NCBI GenBank assembly: GCA_019418225.1
Contig: DYCF01000001.1
Coordinates: 128,905 to 192,904 of the forward strand
DNA: 64,000 bases
Reading direction: 5' to 3'
From: Clostridiales bacterium
GTDB taxonomy: Bacteria; Bacillota; Clostridia; Lachnospirales; Cellulosilyticaceae
Shown: positions 26,554 to 36,322 of the stretch, piece by piece
Numbering within the stretch: the first letter of the stretch is position 1
Layout of the letters: every line of letters starts with the position of its first letter
The notes under the pieces: model-generated
What the model was told of the DNA's origin: nothing
The model's input: the letters and a program-made list of their open reading frames with translations, nothing else
Databases searched by the model: none
Translations under genes and position numbers: made by a program

Positions 26554-29500
26554 ATGAGTAAAAGAATATTGAGGGATTTGACACAAACAATTAAACGTTA
26601 TGCAAGAAAAGTAGTATTACCCATGGGACTGGCAATGATGGTAATAGCACCTAACTGTGTATATGCATTTGATACGGAAGCGAATGAGTGGAAAAATGTA
26701 CAAATTTATGGGGGCGGAATGATGACAGGGGTTGTTTTCAGCCCGGCAGAGAAAGACTTAATCTATTCGAGAACTGATATGGGAGGCGTATATCGCTGGA
26801 TTCCAGAGACAGAAAGCTGGAAACCACTTACTGACTGGGTTGGCGCAGATATGTGGAGCAATTTAGGCTGTGATGGTATTGCAGTAGATCCAAGTGATGC
26901 TAATCGCGTTTATATGCTTATGGGAGAGTATGATAATGGCTGGACAGATGTACCAGGGGCTGTATTTTGTTCTAATGATAAAGGAGATACATGGACAGTA
27001 TCTGAACTTCCATTTTTCTGCGGTTCAAATATGCAAGGGAGACTAATGAATGGAAGATTAACAGTTGACCCTAATAATTCAGCAGTTTTATATCTTGGTT
27101 CTAGAAATGATGGCTTATGGAAAAGTGAAGACTATGGTTTAACATGGAATAAGATGTCTAATTTCGATATAGAAGGTGATTTCTTCTATGATAAAGGAGA
27201 AGCTTATGGTGGCCATTTAGGAATTACTTTTGTATTATGTGACCCAAGATCTAACTTGGAAGGTAAAGGGTCTCAAACGATATATGTAGGAATTGGAAAT
27301 AGTGAACATTCTATTTATAAAACAACGGATGGTGGAGAAACATGGGCACCAGTAGTAGGAGAGCCACGTGGTAAGGTTACGAATGAAGCAACAGGTGAAT
27401 GGAATATGGTAGATGGTGATACATATTTACCACAACAAGTTTATTTAACTAAAGAGGGTATTATGTATGTGACATATGCCACAGAAGCTGGTCCATATGC
27501 ATCAGGATATGGTGATGTGTGGAAGTATAATACGAATACAGAAGAATGGAAACTTATAAGTCCGAAATCTAGTATAAAGGCACCAGATGACCCATGGTAT
27601 GGATATCAAGGTCTAGCAGTAGATCCACAAGATGAAAATACACTTGTTGTAACAGGACAATCATGGTGGCCAGATATGATGATGTATAGAAGTACAGATG
27701 GTGGAGAAACATGGACAAATGTTTGGGAATTTACCAGTTATCCAGATAGGGATATTAAATGTAATATTGATATTTCAGAAGCACCTTGGCTTGATTGGGG
27801 CAGCACACATACACCAGATTATAATTCAGTAGCTTCTCCTAAAATTGGATGGAACTGCGGCGCAATTGCTATTGACCCATTTAATTCGGATAGGATGATG
27901 TATGGTACAGGTGCAACACTTTATGGAACAGATAATTTAACCAACTGGGATAAAGGGGAGAAATTTGATATTAAGGTAAGAGCAAAGGGGATTGAAGAAA
28001 CTGTAAGTAATGCGCTTCTTGTTATACCAGACACAGAAGATGATGGACTTATCACAAGTTTATTCGATATTAATGGATTTTATCATGAAGATATAACCAA
28101 GGTACCTACAATTATGGCGAATATGAATGGAGATAAATATGAATCACTAGAAAGTTCTGTGGATGCAGATTATGCAGAACTTAACCCTAAAATTGTATTC
28201 CGTGTAGGAGAGAGAAGGGCTATAGATAGTTATGGTAGTTATGCAAATGGTATGACGATATCAAAAGATGGTGGCAAAACATTTTCATTAATTCATGATC
28301 GTATAGGAAATAGTGAAGGCGGCGGAGAAGTAGCAGTTTCAGCAGATGGTAGTGTTGTACTTTGGGCTACGCCGGATGAACCTGTATCTTGGTCAAAAGG
28401 TGGCTACAATTGGAAAGCATGCGAAGGTATCCCAACGAATGCAATGATTGCTTCCGATCGTGCAAATGCAAATATGTTTTATGGATGCAGTAAAGATGGC
28501 AAAGTTTATTATAGTACAGACTTAGGAAAAACTTTTGAAGAAGGTCAGATTGAAGGATTACCAGCTGTAGGTAGTGCCCAAGATTTAAATATTAAGGCTG
28601 TAAAAGGTTTTGAAGGGCATGTTTGGGTAGGAACCAATAAAGGTGATAAGGGTACAAATGGATTATGGCATTCTACAGATGGTGGTAAGACTTATACAAA
28701 GTTAGATACAGTAGAAGGAGCTCTTTCATTTGGCTTTGGTAAGGCAAAAGAAGAAGGTGGCTATCCAGCAATTTATATGGCAGGTATAGTAGAAGGAAAG
28801 AATGGATTCTTTAGATCTGATGACATGGGTGAGACATGGACACGAATTAATGATGATGAACATCAATATGGATTAGTGGACCCTGGATGTGATATAACAG
28901 GAGATTTTGATACATATGGAAGAGTTTATATTGGAACAAATGGCCGCGGAGTTGTTTATGCTGATACAGGTAGCGGGACTGTTGCAGTACCAAATGCATC
29001 AATTTCGGAAATAACAGCTATATTCGATAAAAAAGAAGAATTACAAAAAGATGTAACAGTTACAGTGAATGCAAATGGTCATACACTTAAATCACTTAAG
29101 GCCAACGATGAGGTATTAGTGGAGGGTGAAGATTACATAGTTGATGGAGATGAAGTAACAATTCTTAAGGCATTCTTAGCAAAACAAGAGAATGGCTTAG
29201 TAAAAATAACTTTTGACTTTGATAATGGAAAAGACCCTATCCTTACAATCAATATTAAAGAAACAATTAATAATGCAACGCTTGAAACCTCAACGGCATC
29301 ATTCGATCAAGCAAGTGCTAGTGACGTAGAAGTAGGGATGATACTTAACGGCAATACATTAATAGCAGTTAAGAAAGATAATGTAGCACTTACAGCAGGC
29401 AAAGAATACACAGTAGTAGGGGATAAGGTTATATTTGCAGCAGATTATCTTGCAACACTTAGTAAAGGTGCGCATGAATTTGTATTTGAATTCAGTAAGG

Positions 29501-30306
29501 GAAATAATGCAGGTTTTGTAATTAACGTAGTGAATACTGCAGAGAAAGATTCTGTTGTAACACCAGATGAGGCTACATTTGATAAAAATATGGAAATGCA
29601 AGCGGATGTAGCTGTAAATGTAGAACTAAATGGTAATACATTAGAAGCCATCAAACTTGGTGATAATGTACTTGTATCAGGTATAGAGTACATTGTCGGT
29701 GAAGAGGGTACAATTACATTCCCAGCAAGTTACCTTCAAACTTTGGCTAAAGGCACATATGATTTTACCTTTGAATTTAGTGCAGGTGAAAAACAAGTTG
29801 TTAAAGTAGTGGTTGTTGATACTACAAAAACAGAAGTTGCAGAAGGTGCTATTGCAGTAGAAGTTGTTAACAAAAATGGCATCAACACAAATGCACTTGC
29901 TCATACATTTAAATTAAAAGTAGAAGATGATAGTGAGTTTGATATATCAAAACTATCAATTCGCTACTACTTTACAAATGAGAGTCCAGAAGTAGGTGCA
30001 ACATGTTGGATTGATACAGCAGCAGCTCAATACACGGGTGCGCCTTGGTATGTAAGTTTGACAGATAAAGTAACAGGTATAGTAAAGAATATGGAGCAAG
30101 CAACTGATACAGCTAATCAGTATGTAGAACTGACATTTGCGGATGCAGGCATACTGAATAATACATGCACATTACAAATAGATACACGTGTTGCAAATAA
30201 TAACTGGTCAGCATTTGATCAAAGCAATGACTTCTCATATGAAGATGCTACAAAGATTGCAGTATTCTATGATGGAGAACTTATAAGTGGTGCTCTTCCT
30301 AATTAA
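26554..30306 (+). CDS. Secreted GH74 xyloglucanase, three X2 modules and CBM3 (paralog 2)
   Basis: A 1250-residue tandem duplicate of the preceding gene with the same order: signal peptide (about 1-38), GH74 propeller (about 40-800), X2 modules, CBM3 (about 1098-1250). It has three X2 modules (about 812-905, 906-998, 999-1090). The module corresponding to the second of paralog 1 is missing. The catalytic halves differ throughout at silent and replacement sites, while the last X2 module is identical over 242 bp, which suggests recent gene conversion. Asp-box repeats (SNDKGDTWT, KTTDGGETWAP, RSDDMGETWTR) are intact. AGGGGAGG lies before the ATG. Two paralogs may differ in endo/exo mode on xyloglucan, which I cannot read from sequence. 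Confidence 0.93.
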   Translation: MSKRILRDLTQTIKRYARKVVLPMGLAMMVIAPNCVYAFDTEANEWKNVQIYGGGMMTGVVFSPAEKDLIYSRTDMGGVYRWIPETESWKPLTDWVGADMWSNLGCDGIAVDPSDANRVYMLMGEYDNGWTDVPGAVFCSNDKGDTWTVSELPFFCGSNMQGRLMNGRLTVDPNNSAVLYLGSRNDGLWKSEDYGLTWNKMSNFDIEGDFFYDKGEAYGGHLGITFVLCDPRSNLEGKGSQTIYVGIGNSEHSIYKTTDGGETWAPVVGEPRGKVTNEATGEWNMVDGDTYLPQQVYLTKEGIMYVTYATEAGPYASGYGDVWKYNTNTEEWKLISPKSSIKAPDDPWYGYQGLAVDPQDENTLVVTGQSWWPDMMMYRSTDGGETWTNVWEFTSYPDRDIKCNIDISEAPWLDWGSTHTPDYNSVASPKIGWNCGAIAIDPFNSDRMMYGTGATLYGTDNLTNWDKGEKFDIKVRAKGIEETVSNALLVIPDTEDDGLITSLFDINGFYHEDITKVPTIMANMNGDKYESLESSVDADYAELNPKIVFRVGERRAIDSYGSYANGMTISKDGGKTFSLIHDRIGNSEGGGEVAVSADGSVVLWATPDEPVSWSKGGYNWKACEGIPTNAMIASDRANANMFYGCSKDGKVYYSTDLGKTFEEGQIEGLPAVGSAQDLNIKAVKGFEGHVWVGTNKGDKGTNGLWHSTDGGKTYTKLDTVEGALSFGFGKAKEEGGYPAIYMAGIVEGKNGFFRSDDMGETWTRINDDEHQYGLVDPGCDITGDFDTYGRVYIGTNGRGVVYADTGSGTVAVPNASISEITAIFDKKEELQKDVTVTVNANGHTLKSLKANDEVLVEGEDYIVDGDEVTILKAFLAKQENGLVKITFDFDNGKDPILTINIKETINNATLETSTASFDQASASDVEVGMILNGNTLIAVKKDNVALTAGKEYTVVGDKVIFAADYLATLSKGAHEFVFEFSKGNNAGFVINVVNTAEKDSVVTPDEATFDKNMEMQADVAVNVELNGNTLEAIKLGDNVLVSGIEYIVGEEGTITFPASYLQTLAKGTYDFTFEFSAGEKQVVKVVVVDTTKTEVAEGAIAVEVVNKNGINTNALAHTFKLKVEDDSEFDISKLSIRYYFTNESPEVGATCWIDTAAAQYTGAPWYVSLTDKVTGIVKNMEQATDTANQYVELTFADAGILNNTCTLQIDTRVANNNWSAFDQSNDFSYEDATKIAVFYDGELISGALPN

Positions 30307-30406
30307 GTTAAATATGTTTAAACAAAAAAATCAAAAAAATGTGAAAAAACTATATAATTATTGCATATAATGTGATAGAATACAGAGGAATAAAAAATAC
30401 GTGATA

Positions 30407-30447
30407 GCAAAGGCGCTATAGATTATAAATCTATAGCGCCTTTTTGC
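30407..30447 (+). terminator. Terminator after the GH74 pair
   Basis: AAAGGCGCTATAGATT pairs with AATCTATAGCGCC plus a T5 tract. Confidence 0.92.
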
Positions 30448-30576
30448 TATTTGCTAGAAGGTTAACATGTGAAGGTACTACTTTAGTTAGTTGATAAAGA
30501 AACAGTTAAGGGACATTAGAATAACGATAAAAGGGAGATTTATGTGAGAAAACAAAGTAGATTAGGGGGAATGAGT

Positions 30577-32277
30577 ATGTATTCATCATCAAGTACAATT
30601 TGGGTATTAGTAGCCGCAGCATTGGTATTTTTTATGCAAGCTGGCTTCGCTATGGTTGAGACAGGATTTACAAGGGCTAAAAATGCAGGAAATATTATTA
30701 TGAAAAATTTAATGGACTTTTCAATTGGTACACCAATTTACTGGTTGTTTGGTTTTGGATTAATGTTTGGTGGTAGCAGTGCTCTAATAGGCGGAATTGA
30801 TTTATTTAGTATGGGAGGATATGCAGATGTATTGCCATCAGGTGTTCCTAAATATGCCTTCTTTATTTTCCAAACAGTATTCTGTGCTACAGCAGCCACA
30901 ATTGTTTCCGGTGCCATGGCTGAAAGAACGAAGTTTATTTCATATTGTATATATAGTGCAATTATCAGTGCAATAATCTACCCTATATCAGGACATTGGA
31001 TTTGGGGTGGTGGCTGGCTTGCACAATTAGGATTTCATGATTTTGCAGGTTCAACAGCAGTTCATATGGTAGGTGGTGTAGCAGCCTTTGTAGGTGCTGC
31101 TATATTAGGACCTAGAATTGGTAAGTACTCAAAAGATGGTAAACCAAAAGCTATTCCAGGTCATAGTTTAACACTTGGTGCTTTAGGTGTATTTATTTTA
31201 TGGTTCTGTTGGTTTGGATTTAATGGTGGCTCTACAGTATGTGCAGAAGGTGACGATGCACTTATCGCAATGGGTTCTATCTTTACAACAACTAACTTAG
31301 CAGCAGCGGTTGCAACAGTAACAACCATGATTATTACATGGGTACGTTATAAAAAACCAGATGTTTCTATGACACTTAATGGCTCACTTGCAGGGCTCGT
31401 AGCCATCACAGCAGGTTGCGATGTAGTAGATCCTGTTGGCGCATTCTTTATTGGTCTTATTGCTGGCTTCGTAGTAGTATTTGGGATTGAGTTTATTGAT
31501 AAAGTAGTAAAAGTTGATGATCCTGTTGGTGCAGTAGGTGTTCATGGTATGTGTGGTGCAACAGGTACAATTTTAACAGGTTTATTTTCAACTTCAGAAG
31601 GTCTATTCTATGGTCATGGTGCTAGATTCCTAGGCGTTCAGATATTAGGTGTTATTGCTGTTATTGCTTGGGTTGCAATTATGATGACAATTGTATTCCA
31701 AGTTTTAAAACATACTATAGGTTTAAGAGTTACAGCACAAGAGGAAATTAGTGGTTTGGATTTACCAGAGCATGGATTAGTAAGTGCTTATGCAGATTTT
31801 TATACAATGGGTGGTATGTCAACAAGTGAAATTGCTACAACAATAGATACAGGTAAAGTAACTCCAGAAGTTGCTATCCCAGTAGAAAAAGTAGCTAAAA
31901 CACCATCAGTAGGTTCTGATGTAAAGATGACGCAAATTAGGATTATCACAAAGGAAAGCCAGTTCGAAACATTAAAGATAGCCATGAATCGTATTGGCAT
32001 TACAGGTATGACAGTCAATCATGTCTTAGGTTGTGGCATGCAAAAAGGTGCTACAGAACTCTATCGTGGTACACCTTTGGAAATCAATTTACTTCCTAAG
32101 ATTCAAGTAGATATTGTAGTTTGCAAAGTACCAGTAGAAACAGTCGTTGAAACAGCCAAACGTGTCCTCTACACAGGCCATATCGGCGATGGCAAAATCT
32201 TTATCTATGACGTAGAAAACGTCATTAAGGTAAGAACAGGCCAGGAAGGCTATAGTGCCCTTCAAGATGTAGAATAA
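30577..32277 (+). CDS. Ammonium transporter Amt fused to a C-terminal PII (GlnB/GlnK-like) domain
   Basis: A 566-residue protein. The Amt part (about 1-400) has eleven hydrophobic helices and family motifs: AGFAMVETGFTRAKN, SGHWIWGGGWL, DFAGSTAVHMVGG, WFGFNGGS and GVHGMCGATGTILTGLF with pore histidines. A linker of about 50 residues leads to a PII domain (about 451-566) opening MTQIRIITKES. It retains the T-loop tyrosine region ELYRGTPLEI and the late GHIGDGKIFIYDVENVIKVRTGQEG. PII proteins normally block Amt as separate subunits; here the regulator is covalently attached. I start at MYSSSSTIW, 6 nt after AGGGGGA; an upstream GTG start lacks a ribosome site. It is monocistronic. Confidence 0.94.
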   Translation: MYSSSSTIWVLVAAALVFFMQAGFAMVETGFTRAKNAGNIIMKNLMDFSIGTPIYWLFGFGLMFGGSSALIGGIDLFSMGGYADVLPSGVPKYAFFIFQTVFCATAATIVSGAMAERTKFISYCIYSAIISAIIYPISGHWIWGGGWLAQLGFHDFAGSTAVHMVGGVAAFVGAAILGPRIGKYSKDGKPKAIPGHSLTLGALGVFILWFCWFGFNGGSTVCAEGDDALIAMGSIFTTTNLAAAVATVTTMIITWVRYKKPDVSMTLNGSLAGLVAITAGCDVVDPVGAFFIGLIAGFVVVFGIEFIDKVVKVDDPVGAVGVHGMCGATGTILTGLFSTSEGLFYGHGARFLGVQILGVIAVIAWVAIMMTIVFQVLKHTIGLRVTAQEEISGLDLPEHGLVSAYADFYTMGGMSTSEIATTIDTGKVTPEVAIPVEKVAKTPSVGSDVKMTQIRIITKESQFETLKIAMNRIGITGMTVNHVLGCGMQKGATELYRGTPLEINLLPKIQVDIVVCKVPVETVVETAKRVLYTGHIGDGKIFIYDVENVIKVRTGQEGYSALQDVE

Positions 32278-32303
32278 AAGTTAATAAGTGACTTTGAAAA
32301 TAC

Positions 32304-32352
32304 AAAGGAGCTCCTGCGAAGCTAGTCAAATAGTTTCGCAGGAGCTCCTTTT
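32304..32352 (+). terminator. amt-PII terminator
   Basis: AAAGGAGCTCCTGCGAA pairs with TTTCGCAGGAGCTCCTTTT. Confidence 0.92.
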
Positions 32353-32484
32353 ATATACCTAACTCGTTAGAGAAAATAAGTTACCAATACTTCAATGTAG
32401 CTAATTAACTTAATTTTATCTAAGCTTTGAGTGGCGCCAGATTTAAGGAAAATTAGAGGGGCACGTATCCACAATCTTAGTATC

Positions 32485-32520
32485 AAAAAAAGTCCGCAGC
32501 ACTTTATTGCTGCGGACTTT
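32485..32520 (-). terminator. ileS terminator
   Basis: On the minus strand AAAGTCCGCAGCA pairs with TGCTGCGGACTTT and is followed by a long T-run. Confidence 0.93.
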
Positions 32521-32523
32521 GGA

Positions 32524-35500
32524 TTAGGCTTTCTTTACTGAGAATGTAACAGCTTCACCGTTAAGTTTCCAGTCTTTTGTATAGCCATCAACAGTTCCTT
32601 CGATAACGCTATTAGCTAATACTTCTGATGCGATGTAATCAGCATTTTTAGCCATGATAGCGCCTACTTTTTCGTTACCTGTATAAGCTACTTCAATGTG
32701 ATCTTGAACTTCGAAGTCAGCTTCTTTTCTCATTGTTTGGATTTTAGAGATGATTTCACGTACGAAACCTTCTTCGAGAAGTTCTTCTGTAAGAGCTGTA
32801 TCGATTACTACTGTGTAACCTTTATCAGCAGCAGCTACATAACCTTCTTTTTGAGCTGTACTAATTAAGAGGTCATCTTTAGTAAGTTCAATTTCTTGCC
32901 CTTCGATTGTTAATTTTAATACGCCTGTTTCATTAAGCTCGGCCATAGCAGCTGTTCCGTCAAGTTCTGTAAGGGTGCTGCGGATAGCGTTAAGCATTTT
33001 ACCATATTTTGGTCCTAATGTACGCATTTGTGGTTTGAAGCTGTATGAAATGAAGTCAGCAGCTTCTGTTGTGAATTCTACGTGTTTAACGTTTAATTCT
33101 TCTGCTACGATATCAATGAATTCCCCTGGTAAAACTTCTGTAGCACCTACATAAAGAGTACCGATTGGCTGACGGTTTTTGATACCGCTTTCGTTACGGC
33201 AGCTACGTCCAAGTACTACGATATCAAGTACTTCATCCATGTGTTTTTCAAGTTCTTTGTCTACCATTGATTCATCACATACAGGGAAGTCACATAAGTG
33301 AACACTTGCAGGTGCAGTTTCATCAACGGATTTAACAAGGTTTTGATAGATTTGTTCTGCCATAAATGGTGTGAATGGTGCCGCAAGTTTTGCAAGTGTT
33401 ACAAGTACTGTATGAAGTGTTTTGTAAGCATTGATTTTGTCTTGTGGCATATCACTTTGCCAGAATCTTTCACGACTACGACGAACATACCAGTTAGATA
33501 CTTCGTCGATGAAGTCTTGCATATCACGAGCAGCTTCGAAGATGCGGTAGTTTTCAAGATTTTCATCTACTGTTTTAACGAGTGTATGAAGTTTTGAAAG
33601 TACCCATTTATCCATCATGTTAAGTGATGCATAATCTAGTTCATATTTAGTTGGGTCGAAGTTGTCGATGTTTGCGTAAAGTACATAGAATGCATATGTG
33701 TTCCAGAATGTACCCATGAATTTACGTTGTGATTCGCTAACGTTTTCAGCTGCGAAACGGCTTGGAAGCCATGGTGCAGAAGCTGAGTAGAAGTACCAAC
33801 GAACAGCGTCAGCGCCTTGTGCATCAAGTACTGTCCAAGGATCTACTACGTTACCTTTATGTTTACTCATTTTGATACCATCTTTGTCGCCAACGTGTCC
33901 AAGAACGATAACGTTTTTGTATGGTGCTTTATCAAAGATAAGAGTTGAGATTGCCATTAGCGTATAGAACCATCCACGAGTTTGGTCAACAGCTTCTGAG
34001 ATGAAGTCTGCTGGGTAATTTTCTTCGAAGATTTCTTTGTTTTCAAATGGGTAGTGCCATTGTGCGAAAGGCATTGAACCACTATCATACCAACAGTCAA
34101 TAACGTCTGAAACTCTTGTCATTGTGCCACCACATTCAGGACAGTTAAGGTGAACATTATCAATGTATGGTTTATGAAGCTCGATGTTTTCTGGACAGTC
34201 AGAACTCATTGATTTAAGTTCTTCGATGCTGCCGATAAGGTGTTTATGTCCACATTTACATTCCCAGATAGGAAGTGGTGTACCCCAGTATCTTGAACGT
34301 GAAAGACCCCAGTCAATAACGCCTTCAAGGAAGTTTCCGAAACGACCTTCACCGATTGATGGAGGTATCCAGTTAACTGTGTTATTGTTTTTAACTAATC
34401 TATCACGTACTTTAGTCATTTCGATGAACCATGTGTCACGTGCATAGTAAAGAAGTGGTGTATCACATCTCCAGCAGTGTGGATAGCTATGTGTATGAGG
34501 AATAGCTTTGAATAATGTTTCTTTAGATGCTAAGAATTTAAGAATTTCTGGGTCAGCATCTTTAACAAATACATCTTTAAGATGTGGGAATACTGCTGTG
34601 AATTCTTCTGTGAAGTAACCTTGTTCGTTAACAAGCTGTACGAATGGAAGGTTGTTTTCGCGGCCAACTCTTGCATCATCTTCACCAAATGCAGGAGCGA
34701 TATGAACGATACCTGTACCATCTGTAAGTGTTACATAGTTATCAGCTACTACGAAGTAAGCTTTTTTATCTGTTTTTACAAAATCGAAGAGTGGTGCGTA
34801 TTCCATACCACAAAGGTCTTTACCTGGGAATTTAGCTACGATTTCTACACCTTCTGTGCCAAGGTTAGCTTCTACTAAAGCTTCAGCTAAAATGTAAGTT
34901 GTACCATCTAAAGTAGCTCTTACATATGTGTGCTCTGGATTTACGCAGAGTGCAACGTTTGATGGAAGAGTCCATGGTGTTGTTGTCCAAGCAAGAAGGT
35001 ATGTGTTTTCTTCGCCTACTACTTTGAATTTACATGTAGCTGTTTGGTCTTTGATATCTTTGTAACCTTGAGCTACTTCGTGTGAAGAAAGTGATGTTCC
35101 ACAACGTGGGCAGTAAGGTACGATTTTATGTCCTTTGTAGATAAGGTCTTTATCCCAAATTTGACGAAGTGACCACCATACTGATTCGATATAGTTGTTG
35201 TCATAAGTTACATATGGATGTTCCATGTCCACCCAGTAACCAACGCGGTCAGACATTTTTTCCCATTCGCTTTGGTATTTCCAAACACTTTCTTTACATT
35301 TTTCAATGAATGGTTCGATACCGTATTCTTCGATTTGTGGTTTACCACTGATACCAAGAAGTTTTTCAACTTCAAGTTCTACTGGAAGACCGTGTGTGTC
35401 CCAACCAGCTTTACGAAGTACTTTATAACCTTTCATAGTTTTGTAACGTGGCATGATATCTTTCATTGTACGTGTTAAGATATGACCAATATGTGGTTTA

Positions 35501-35655
35501 CCATTTGCTGTAGGAGGGCCATCATAAAATGTGAAAACTGGGCCACCTTCTCTTGATTTGATTGATTCTTCAAATACATTGTTTTTCTTCCAAAAATCTA
35601 AAACTTCGAGTTCTCTATCAACGAAGTTCAGATTGGTATCTACCTTCTTGTACAT
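32524..35655 (-). CDS. ileS: Isoleucyl-tRNA synthetase
   Basis: A 1043-residue class I synthetase charging tRNA-Ile. Motifs in order: the HIGH-type GKPHIGHIL near residue 55, the editing domain (about 190-390, including TTTPWTLPSN), RDTWFIEM, and the KMSKHKGN signature near residue 600. An anticodon-binding domain with SNWYVRRSRERFW follows. The length, the GRSCRNESGIKNRQPIG segment and the lack of the C-terminal zinc finger point to the eukaryote-like IleS2 type, which tends to resist mupirocin; that is family inference. AGGAGG is 6 nt before the ATG. Expression is controlled by the T-box leader at 35865-36130. Confidence 0.97.
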   Translation of the reverse strand: MYKKVDTNLNFVDRELEVLDFWKKNNVFEESIKSREGGPVFTFYDGPPTANGKPHIGHILTRTMKDIMPRYKTMKGYKVLRKAGWDTHGLPVELEVEKLLGISGKPQIEEYGIEPFIEKCKESVWKYQSEWEKMSDRVGYWVDMEHPYVTYDNNYIESVWWSLRQIWDKDLIYKGHKIVPYCPRCGTSLSSHEVAQGYKDIKDQTATCKFKVVGEENTYLLAWTTTPWTLPSNVALCVNPEHTYVRATLDGTTYILAEALVEANLGTEGVEIVAKFPGKDLCGMEYAPLFDFVKTDKKAYFVVADNYVTLTDGTGIVHIAPAFGEDDARVGRENNLPFVQLVNEQGYFTEEFTAVFPHLKDVFVKDADPEILKFLASKETLFKAIPHTHSYPHCWRCDTPLLYYARDTWFIEMTKVRDRLVKNNNTVNWIPPSIGEGRFGNFLEGVIDWGLSRSRYWGTPLPIWECKCGHKHLIGSIEELKSMSSDCPENIELHKPYIDNVHLNCPECGGTMTRVSDVIDCWYDSGSMPFAQWHYPFENKEIFEENYPADFISEAVDQTRGWFYTLMAISTLIFDKAPYKNVIVLGHVGDKDGIKMSKHKGNVVDPWTVLDAQGADAVRWYFYSASAPWLPSRFAAENVSESQRKFMGTFWNTYAFYVLYANIDNFDPTKYELDYASLNMMDKWVLSKLHTLVKTVDENLENYRIFEAARDMQDFIDEVSNWYVRRSRERFWQSDMPQDKINAYKTLHTVLVTLAKLAAPFTPFMAEQIYQNLVKSVDETAPASVHLCDFPVCDESMVDKELEKHMDEVLDIVVLGRSCRNESGIKNRQPIGTLYVGATEVLPGEFIDIVAEELNVKHVEFTTEAADFISYSFKPQMRTLGPKYGKMLNAIRSTLTELDGTAAMAELNETGVLKLTIEGQEIELTKDDLLISTAQKEGYVAAADKGYTVVIDTALTEELLEEGFVREIISKIQTMRKEADFEVQDHIEVAYTGNEKVGAIMAKNADYIASEVLANSVIEGTVDGYTKDWKLNGEAVTFSVKKA

Positions 35656-35721
35656 ACTATTCCTCCTAATATTAATTGTAGAAATTTAAAAGTGTAATTT
35701 TCCATAAAGGTTTTATATAAA

Positions 35722-35750
35722 TATATAAAATCACATATGTATAAAGACAA
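35722..35750 (-). promoter_or_regulatory. Possible second ileS promoter downstream of the T-box
   Basis: Minus strand TTGTCT (35750-35745), 17 bp, TATATA (35727-35722). It lies in the unusually long (about 210 nt) stretch between the T-box terminator and the start codon and would bypass T-box control. Confidence 0.3.
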
Positions 35751-35864
35751 GTTATTTTAAGCCTAGGCTCTACTTCTTAGTTATAACCAAATTTCTTAAA
35801 TATTAGTCTTTAACATATGAAGGGTACTGGATTCAGGATTCTAAATGTAGGTAAAAAACGCAAC

Positions 35865-36130
35865 AAAAAAGCTCCTTCATCCATTAACAGGACGAAAGAG
35901 CACTATATACGTCATCTTCCGCGGTACCACCTGATTTGCCTTCTATAAAGAAGACCGCTCGTTATACCTTTCCTTACGGTAACGGTAGGAAACCGTCAGA
36001 GTCTACTCATAAACCTAAGGCTTATGTTCGGTCTGCCACTCCAAGGCGATTTTTCCTAAATTCTATCGTGTGAGCTTCCACCAACCTCACTCGCTGAGAC
36101 GCATCAAATGTAGTACTTGTCCTCTTCATA
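35865..36130 (-). ncRNA. T-box leader of ileS
   Basis: On the minus strand the invariant T-box GGTGGTACCGCGG (35919-35931 region) is followed by a terminator (GCTCTTTCGTCC with GGATGAAGGAGC, then T6) at 35865-35901. Its 5' arm, with the T-box sequence, can form the alternative antiterminator. The upstream part (to about 36130) is the large Stem I. ATC in AAAAATCGCC is a plausible specifier triplet for Ile. Uncharged tRNA-Ile would favour read-through. A weak promoter may lie at 36148-36176. The gap 35656-36322 is thus mostly this leader plus the sigma-28-type promoter of the next gene. Confidence 0.93.
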
Positions 36131-36260
36131 GTGTTTAGAGTTTATAAATAAATTAATAGTAACATTATAAAGTCAAAATTTGATTTTGTAAAGGGGAAGT
36201 AGGGGAAATACATAACGATTAAAGGGATATATTACACATTCATAAAATGGAAAAAAATGT

Positions 36261-36287
36261 TAAATGTTGAAAGGAAAAGGTCGATAT
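36261..36287 (+). promoter_or_regulatory. Sigma-28 (SigD/FliA) type promoter
   Basis: TAAA (36261-36264), 15 bp, GTCGATAT (36280-36287) closely fits the flagellar/chemotaxis consensus TAAA-N15-GCCGATAA. It lies 35 bp before the chemoreceptor start codon. Confidence 0.7.
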
Positions 36288-36322
36288 TTAGATGAAGAAA
36301 CAAATTTATAAAGGAGTTAGTA

